Below, piece by piece: positions 61,997-64,000 of a DNA stretch of 64,000 nt. Both the position numbers and the translations under genes were made by a program. Each line of letters opens with the position of its first letter. Within the stretch, counting starts at the first letter, position 1. The notes below the pieces were generated by a model. That model worked only from the letters and a program-made list of their open reading frames with translations. It was not told the origin of the DNA and did no database searches. Source of the DNA: Microvelia longipes (taxonomy: Eukaryota; Arthropoda; Insecta; Hemiptera; Veliidae); NCBI GenBank assembly GCA_018340805.1, contig JACMZG010001913.1, positions 12,928,769 to 12,992,768 on the forward strand, read 5' to 3'.

Positions 61997-62664
61997 TTAT
62001 TATTATTAATGATTGGGGTTGGAGTCGAGGATAGACCCCATTTGCACTGCGACTAGTCTATTGTACAATCCCCTCAATTGGTCCAGGTCAGAATAATCTT
62101 TTTCCCCGCGGACTAGGTCTAGGATCTTTTTGACCATTGATTTATTGGTAGAGTCAAACTTAGTGAGAGTGCTGCTACCAAAGGTGGAGAACCTTTGAAA
62201 GGCTAGGGCTTCACATCTCAGAAGTATGTGAGAGGCCGTTTCGGTTCTTGGGTTATTTTTAAGATACCAATGGTATGGAGATGTTTTCGGAGGTGACAGT
62301 GACCAGTAAGTAGTCCAGTTACTGTTCTAAAGTCCCTTCTGCTTAGACTGAGGAGGTCCTCAGTTACATTGGGACTGGGTCCTTTTAACATAAGTTTACT
62401 GTGCCTCATACCAGAGGATTTGTTCCAGTGGTGCAGGTGATTGATTAAGAGCCAATCTTCAATTACACCTTTGGCTATAGCTTTGGGTATGGCTACTATA
62501 GGTTCAGGGCCCACAGGAGTGGTCCCAGACCCCTTTTTTGCAAGGATGTCTGCTTGCTCATTACCTTCAATTCCCTTATGGCCAGGCACCCATCTGATTG
62601 CTACATCATTGTTGACTGACAAGGTCAGAAGGTTTTGTAAGCACTCCCACAAAAGCTTGGAGTT
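61997..62664 (-). mobile_element. 5'-truncated non-LTR retrotransposon
   Basis: 668 bp of a LINE 3' end, minus strand, flanked by the 14-bp duplication at 61983-61996 and 62665-62678 (one mismatch). Its ORF stop (62006-62008) runs straight into (TAA)n with no 3' UTR or poly-A, a feature known in the I clade. Confidence 0.88.
62006..62664 (-). pseudogene. LINE RNase H and C-terminal region
   Basis: Opens inside an RNase H domain: WVPGHKGIEGNEQADILAKK with the last catalytic Asp. RRDFRTVTGLLTGHCHLRKH follows, and after one frameshift near 62245 the zinc-finger-like end RTETASHILLRCEAL. It reads on to DSNPNH and stop. The first RNase H motifs, RT and ORF1 are absent, consistent with 5' truncation. 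Confidence 0.88.
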
Positions 62665-62717
62665 ATACCTACGGTATAAATGATGAAAAGTAATTATTAG
62701 ATAAGGTATTATTAGTA

Positions 62718-62985
62718 ATTATTGACTAAACTCCCAATGGTTAAGATAAGTAATAAACTCCCAATGGTTAAGATAAGTAATAAACTCCCAATGGTTAAGA
62801 TAAGTAATAAACTCCCAATGGTTAAGATAAGTAATAAACTTCCAATGGTTAAGATAAGTAATAAACTCCCAATGGTTAAGATAAGTAATTAAACTCCCAA
62901 TGGTTAAGATAAGTAATAAACTCCCAATGGTTAAGATAAGTAAATCCCAAAGATAAGTAATAACTCCCAATGGTTGACTAAGTTG
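62718..62985. repeat. 27-bp minisatellite, about 10 units
   Basis: Unit AACTCCCAATGGTTAAGATA plus AGTAATA. One unit is shortened near 62941-62960. The 83-codon minus-strand ORF across it is only the repeat read in frame. Confidence 0.92.
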
Positions 62986-63526
62986 GGTTAGACACCAATT
63001 TTATAGCTATAACTCCGTACTTAATCACCATGAGTAATCAGGGTAGTGTATTTAAACTGTACCACCCTGCAAAAGTCGAACTTATAAATTATGCAATTTT
63101 TCCCACAACGTGATGACGTAACTCTAAGCATCAAACTTGCTTAGTTATCAATTTACTTACTTGAAGAGTGTAGGTGTACTAAACGTTAAGTTAAATTTAA
63201 GCTACGAACTTTATCTATTAAAATATTCAATATCAGACTCTACTTAGAAGTAAATCGATAAGTAAAAAACACGATATTACACTTAGTTTTAATGCATATA
63301 ATCAGTACTAGGTATTTAGATATTTTCTTTGTAACGTTTTTAGATTAAATGCATGAGATTAAAACTGAAATCAATACTAAAATTAAACATTTTTAAGCCT
63401 AATAAGTCTTTTGTTTATTTCCTTAAGGTCAATTGCTAATTTTTCAAGTTTTCAAAAATTAAAAACTTCAATAAATCTTTGGTTTATAAATTAATTATAT
63501 TGTTTTATAACAACAACCATGTTGTA
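62986..63526. other. No gene recognised
   Basis: AT-rich spacer. Confidence 0.4.
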
Positions 63527-63595
63527 TGCCAACAACGTGGCCTACTTGCCTGGTAGTTACTACCACTCCCCCCATATTACTACTACTACTATCTG
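63527..63595 (+). mobile_element. SINE-B 3' fragment
   Basis: AACAACGTGGCCTACTTGCC through CCCCCCATATTACTACTACT, the last 69 bp of the family. Confidence 0.8.
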
Positions 63596-64000
63596 GCATG
63601 ATAAGAATATAATCTTTACGATAAAGAGGGAGCAGTTGTGTTATGAGTAGTCCGAGTAAGTAGGGTGGTGGCAACAGTTTTTTACTAGGGTAAGGTATGA
63701 TAGCTCCTTCCCTATAATTATAGTTTCTTGGAAGTAGAAATGTTTTGGATGCTATTCCTTAGAAGAGTGGGGATAAAATCAGATGTGTTATGTTGACGTA
63801 CTATTTATAAATTTATGAGCAATTGCGTCATTAATCAGTTATGTCATTTGCTTTCATATCATAATTGCAGATGACGTCATTGATGTTATAAAAATGAAAT
63901 GGAATTCTTTACAATTACAACTGTGGAAACATTAATTTTTATTTGGTTTGTTATATAAATAAACCTTATTGTTTATGAGAAAACTTTTAATGAAATTTTC
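63596..64000. other. No gene recognised
   Basis: AT-rich to the window end. Two TGACGT motifs near 63872 may belong to a decayed repeat. Confidence 0.4.

Larger units (their letters stand above)
61214..62691 (-). repeat. 5S-R repeat, full-length, split by a LINE
   Basis: From GGTACGTGGTACTTCGGAAC to GGTATAAATGATGAAAAGT. The 5S-like block is at 61379-61443. The terminal hairpin region is cut by the LINE at 61997-62664, with duplicated ATACCTAC(T/G)GTATA at both junctions. Without the insertion the copy is about 0.8 kb. Confidence 0.82.

Overview
The window looks like nuclear DNA of an arthropod, most probably an insect. It is AT-rich, full of transposable elements and minisatellites, and has introns with ordinary GT-AG sites. 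It encodes an arthropod-type allatostatin double-C (somatostatin-like) neuropeptide precursor and an animal-type 6-pyruvoyl-tetrahydropterin synthase. No bacterial-style operon, CRISPR array or prophage is visible.

Host genes (both on the minus strand). (1) 3274-3690: an intact intronless 138-residue 6-pyruvoyl-tetrahydropterin synthase, with zinc and catalytic residues present. (2) 38135 down to 18373: a three-coding-exon gene for allatostatin CC, which long open reading frames do not reveal. Exon 1 (38135-38000) carries the signal peptide, exon 2 (20248-20129) the conserved spacer peptide with a KR site, and exon 3 (18453-18373) the mature cyclic peptide ending GRIYWRCYFNAVTCF and a stop. 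The exons join in phase 0 into about 108 residues. Intron 1 is about 17.7 kb and swollen by transposons; intron 2 is about 1.7 kb.

Mobile DNA makes up most of the rest. A nearly full-length BEL/Pao retrotransposon (28696-35010) has 286-bp LTRs differing at one base and a 5-bp target duplication. An internally deleted Ty1/copia element (57439-58564) still has its target duplication. A 5'-truncated non-LTR element with RNase H (61997-62664) has a 14-bp target duplication, and there are older non-LTR remnants near 36.9-38.0 kb and 42.1-42.6 kb. Two tRNA-derived SINE families, several foldback/MITE families and many minisatellites and (TA)n tracts complete the picture. The commonest repeat, here called 5S-R (about 0.75-0.8 kb, at least a dozen copies or fragments), contains a block closely resembling the internal promoter of 5S rRNA genes.

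The most unusual object is a near-palindromic insertion at 1676-2011, flanked by a 12-bp direct repeat. At its apex is a complete hammerhead-ribozyme core (CTGATGA, a 4-bp stem II with GACG loop, GAAA, and a GTC cleavage triplet) whose stem III continues into the roughly 130-bp palindrome arms. It sits inside a 5S-R copy that also hosts a SINE. The BEL element and the RNase H LINE also sit inside 5S-R copies, so this family records much of the insertion history here.

The coding breaks I examined in the BEL element are single-base length changes rather than substitution stops, although its LTRs are almost identical. Part of the broken coding in this window may therefore come from assembly indels.
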